Source: Achromobacter sp. Bel (GTDB lineage: Bacteria; Pseudomonadota; Gammaproteobacteria; Burkholderiales; Burkholderiaceae_B). From it: a DNA stretch of 64,000 bases. The notes below the pieces were generated by a model. It made no database searches. It was not told where the DNA came from and saw nothing but the letters and a program-made list of their open reading frames with translations. Below are positions 62,949 through 64,000 of the stretch, one piece after another (positions within the stretch are counted from its first letter, which is position 1; each line of letters starts with the position of its first letter). The stretch is taken from contig NZ_JABBJN010000003.1 of the NCBI RefSeq assembly GCF_012928505.1, positions 62,001 to 126,000 of the forward strand, given 5' to 3'. A program made the position numbers and the translations under genes.

Positions 62949-63416
62949 ATGCGCACTATGAAAGGCAAGTCCTCGTCCACGAAGGATGGCTATTTGTTTT
63001 CTGATCAGATAGGTCACCTGCTGCGGCGGGTCTATCAGCGGCATACCGCCCTATTCCAGCAGTACATTCCCGACTCCCAACTCACCGCGGCGCAGTTCGT
63101 CGTGCTGTGTTCGGTGCGGGACCATGGCGCGAGCTCGCTGGCTGATCTGGTCAAGGCAACGGTCATCGACCAGGCCACCGTGCGCGGCGTGGTCGACCGG
63201 TTGAAGCAGCGCGAACTGGTCCAGGTGGACCACGACCCCATCGACCGCCGTAAGGTCGTCATCAATCTGACGCCCATCGGGCAGGAACTGGTTGCGCAGA
63301 TGGAGCCGTTCGCCAAGCAGATCACCGAAAGCACGTACGGCAACCTGAACCCCGCCGAGCGCCTGGCGCTGGATTTTCTGCTGACCAAAATGCTGAACGG
63401 CGACGAACAGGCTTAA
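62949..63416 (+). CDS. MarR-family transcriptional regulator
   Basis: A 155-residue winged-helix regulator with the MarR layout: an N-terminal dimerisation helix (LLRRVYQRHTALFQQYI), the HTH LADLVKATVIDQATVRGVVDRL, the wing around VDHDPIDRRKVVINLTP, and a C-terminal helix. It likely responds to a small aromatic or phenolic ligand. ATG codons at 62949 and 62958 are both possible starts. It converges on the MFS gene, so its target is not obvious from position. Confidence 0.88.
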   Translation: MRTMKGKSSSTKDGYLFSDQIGHLLRRVYQRHTALFQQYIPDSQLTAAQFVVLCSVRDHGASSLADLVKATVIDQATVRGVVDRLKQRELVQVDHDPIDRRKVVINLTPIGQELVAQMEPFAKQITESTYGNLNPAERLALDFLLTKMLNGDEQA

Positions 63417-63479
63417 GGCCCGTTCGCCGCCGTTGCGCATTCAGCCTGGCAATGCGCCAGGCGATCAATCAAGCCCGGA

Positions 63480-64000
63480 TCACTCCAGCGCGCGGTTGCG
63501 CGATTCCACGTCCACCGACCAGATGGCGACGGCACCCGCCACCAGCATGCTGGACAGCACGACCAGCGACAGCGTGAAGTGGCTGCTCATGATGGGTGCG
63601 ATGATGGCCGGCGCAAACAACCCGCCAAAACGCGCCACGGCGCCCGCCATGCCCATGCCGCTTGCGCGCAGGTCGGTCGGGTACACCTCGGGCGTGAAGG
63701 CGTACAAGGCGCCCCACGTGCCCAGCAACGAGAAGCTCATCAACAAGGTGGAACCGATCACGACCGCCGGCGACGTGCCCAGGCTGTACAGCATGCACCC
63801 CACGGCGCTCAGGATCAGGAAGCCAACCAGCGTGGGCTTGCGGCCCCACCGTTCCACCCCATAGGCCGACAGCGCGAAGCCGGGCAACTGCACCAGCGCC
63901 AGCAGCACCAGGAATTCCTGGCCTCGCATGAAAGCGAAGCCTTCGGTGCTGAGCTTGACGGGCAGATAGACGAAGACGCCGTAGTAGGCGATGGAGATCA
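63480..64000 (-). CDS. MFS transporter, C-terminal part (cut by the window end)
   Basis: The last 173 or so codons of a major facilitator. The frame stays open to the window edge, so the N-terminal half lies outside. About six helices are visible, with the helix-end motif VERWGRKPTLVG between two of them and EVYPTDLRASGMG, a signature of the sugar-transporter/SV2-like (MHS) branch. Substrate unknown. A short GC stem (63445-63461) between it and the MarR gene has no T tract. Confidence 0.85.
   Translation of the reverse strand, partial: ISIAYYGVFVYLPVKLSTEGFAFMRGQEFLVLLALVQLPGFALSAYGVERWGRKPTLVGFLILSAVGCMLYSLGTSPAVVIGSTLLMSFSLLGTWGALYAFTPEVYPTDLRASGMGMAGAVARFGGLFAPAIIAPIMSSHFTLSLVVLSSMLVAGAVAIWSVDVESRNRALE

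Noticed and set aside
63445-63461. Terminator between the MarR and MFS genes
   Set aside because: A 6-bp GC stem is present but without a T tract on either strand; not enough to call.

Overview
The window looks like the chromosome of a G+C-rich betaproteobacterium of the family Alcaligenaceae (Achromobacter/Bordetella type). The basis is strong GC codon bias, several Bug-type (tripartite tricarboxylate receptor) periplasmic binding proteins, many LysR/IclR/GntR-controlled catabolic operons, and a dgoKADT-style galactonate operon. The genus is inference; no rRNA or housekeeping marker suitable for naming a species is present.

Region 1 (1-37.6 kb) is ordinary core and metabolic DNA. It holds a CcsA-like cytochrome assembly protein, a PP0621-like zinc-ribbon protein, AmpD and a GST. 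A minus-strand catabolic set (Bug receptor, epimerase, aldehyde dehydrogenase) faces a LysR gene. The D-galactonate operon (kinase, aldolase, dehydratase, MFS transporter) diverges from an IclR regulator. A peptide-type ABC transporter lies with an ATZ/TRZ amidohydrolase and a hydantoinase, facing a GntR regulator. Two overlapping IclR paralogues face an acyl-CoA catabolic cluster (two acyl-CoA dehydrogenases, two Bug receptors, an AcuI-like reductase, an acyl-CoA ligase). htpG (with a sigma-32-like promoter), a DKNYY-like protein and a nucleobase permease follow.

Region 2 (37,542-55,073) is a 17.5-kb genomic island integrated in the 3' end of tRNA-Leu(CAA). It is bounded by a 56-bp direct repeat with one mismatch. 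A tyrosine integrase sits at the tRNA end. Cargo: a small lipoprotein; a minus-strand pair with a nucleotidyltransferase-fold protein (DUF6932-like) and an unknown coiled-coil partner; a tight four-gene operon of serine recombinase, SNF2-type helicase, a 1050-residue beta-class DNA methyltransferase and a 1116-residue type III Res-like helicase-nuclease; an IS3-family element whose two ends are tandemly duplicated; and an AT-rich RelA/SpoT-domain protein. This is most likely an anti-phage defence island. The four-gene operon is the best candidate for an undescribed or poorly described system.

Region 3 (55.1-64 kb) begins with the displaced tRNA terminator and a decayed copy of the 5' part of a gene that is intact at 61.6 kb. 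Then come a Bug receptor with a D(-)-tartrate dehydratase-like enzyme and its divergent LysR gene, a perfect 18-bp inverted repeat, a small membrane protein, a ParB-like remnant, a diguanylate cyclase, the intact unknown membrane protein, a MarR regulator and the C-terminal part of an MFS transporter cut by the window end. No CRISPR array or rRNA was seen.
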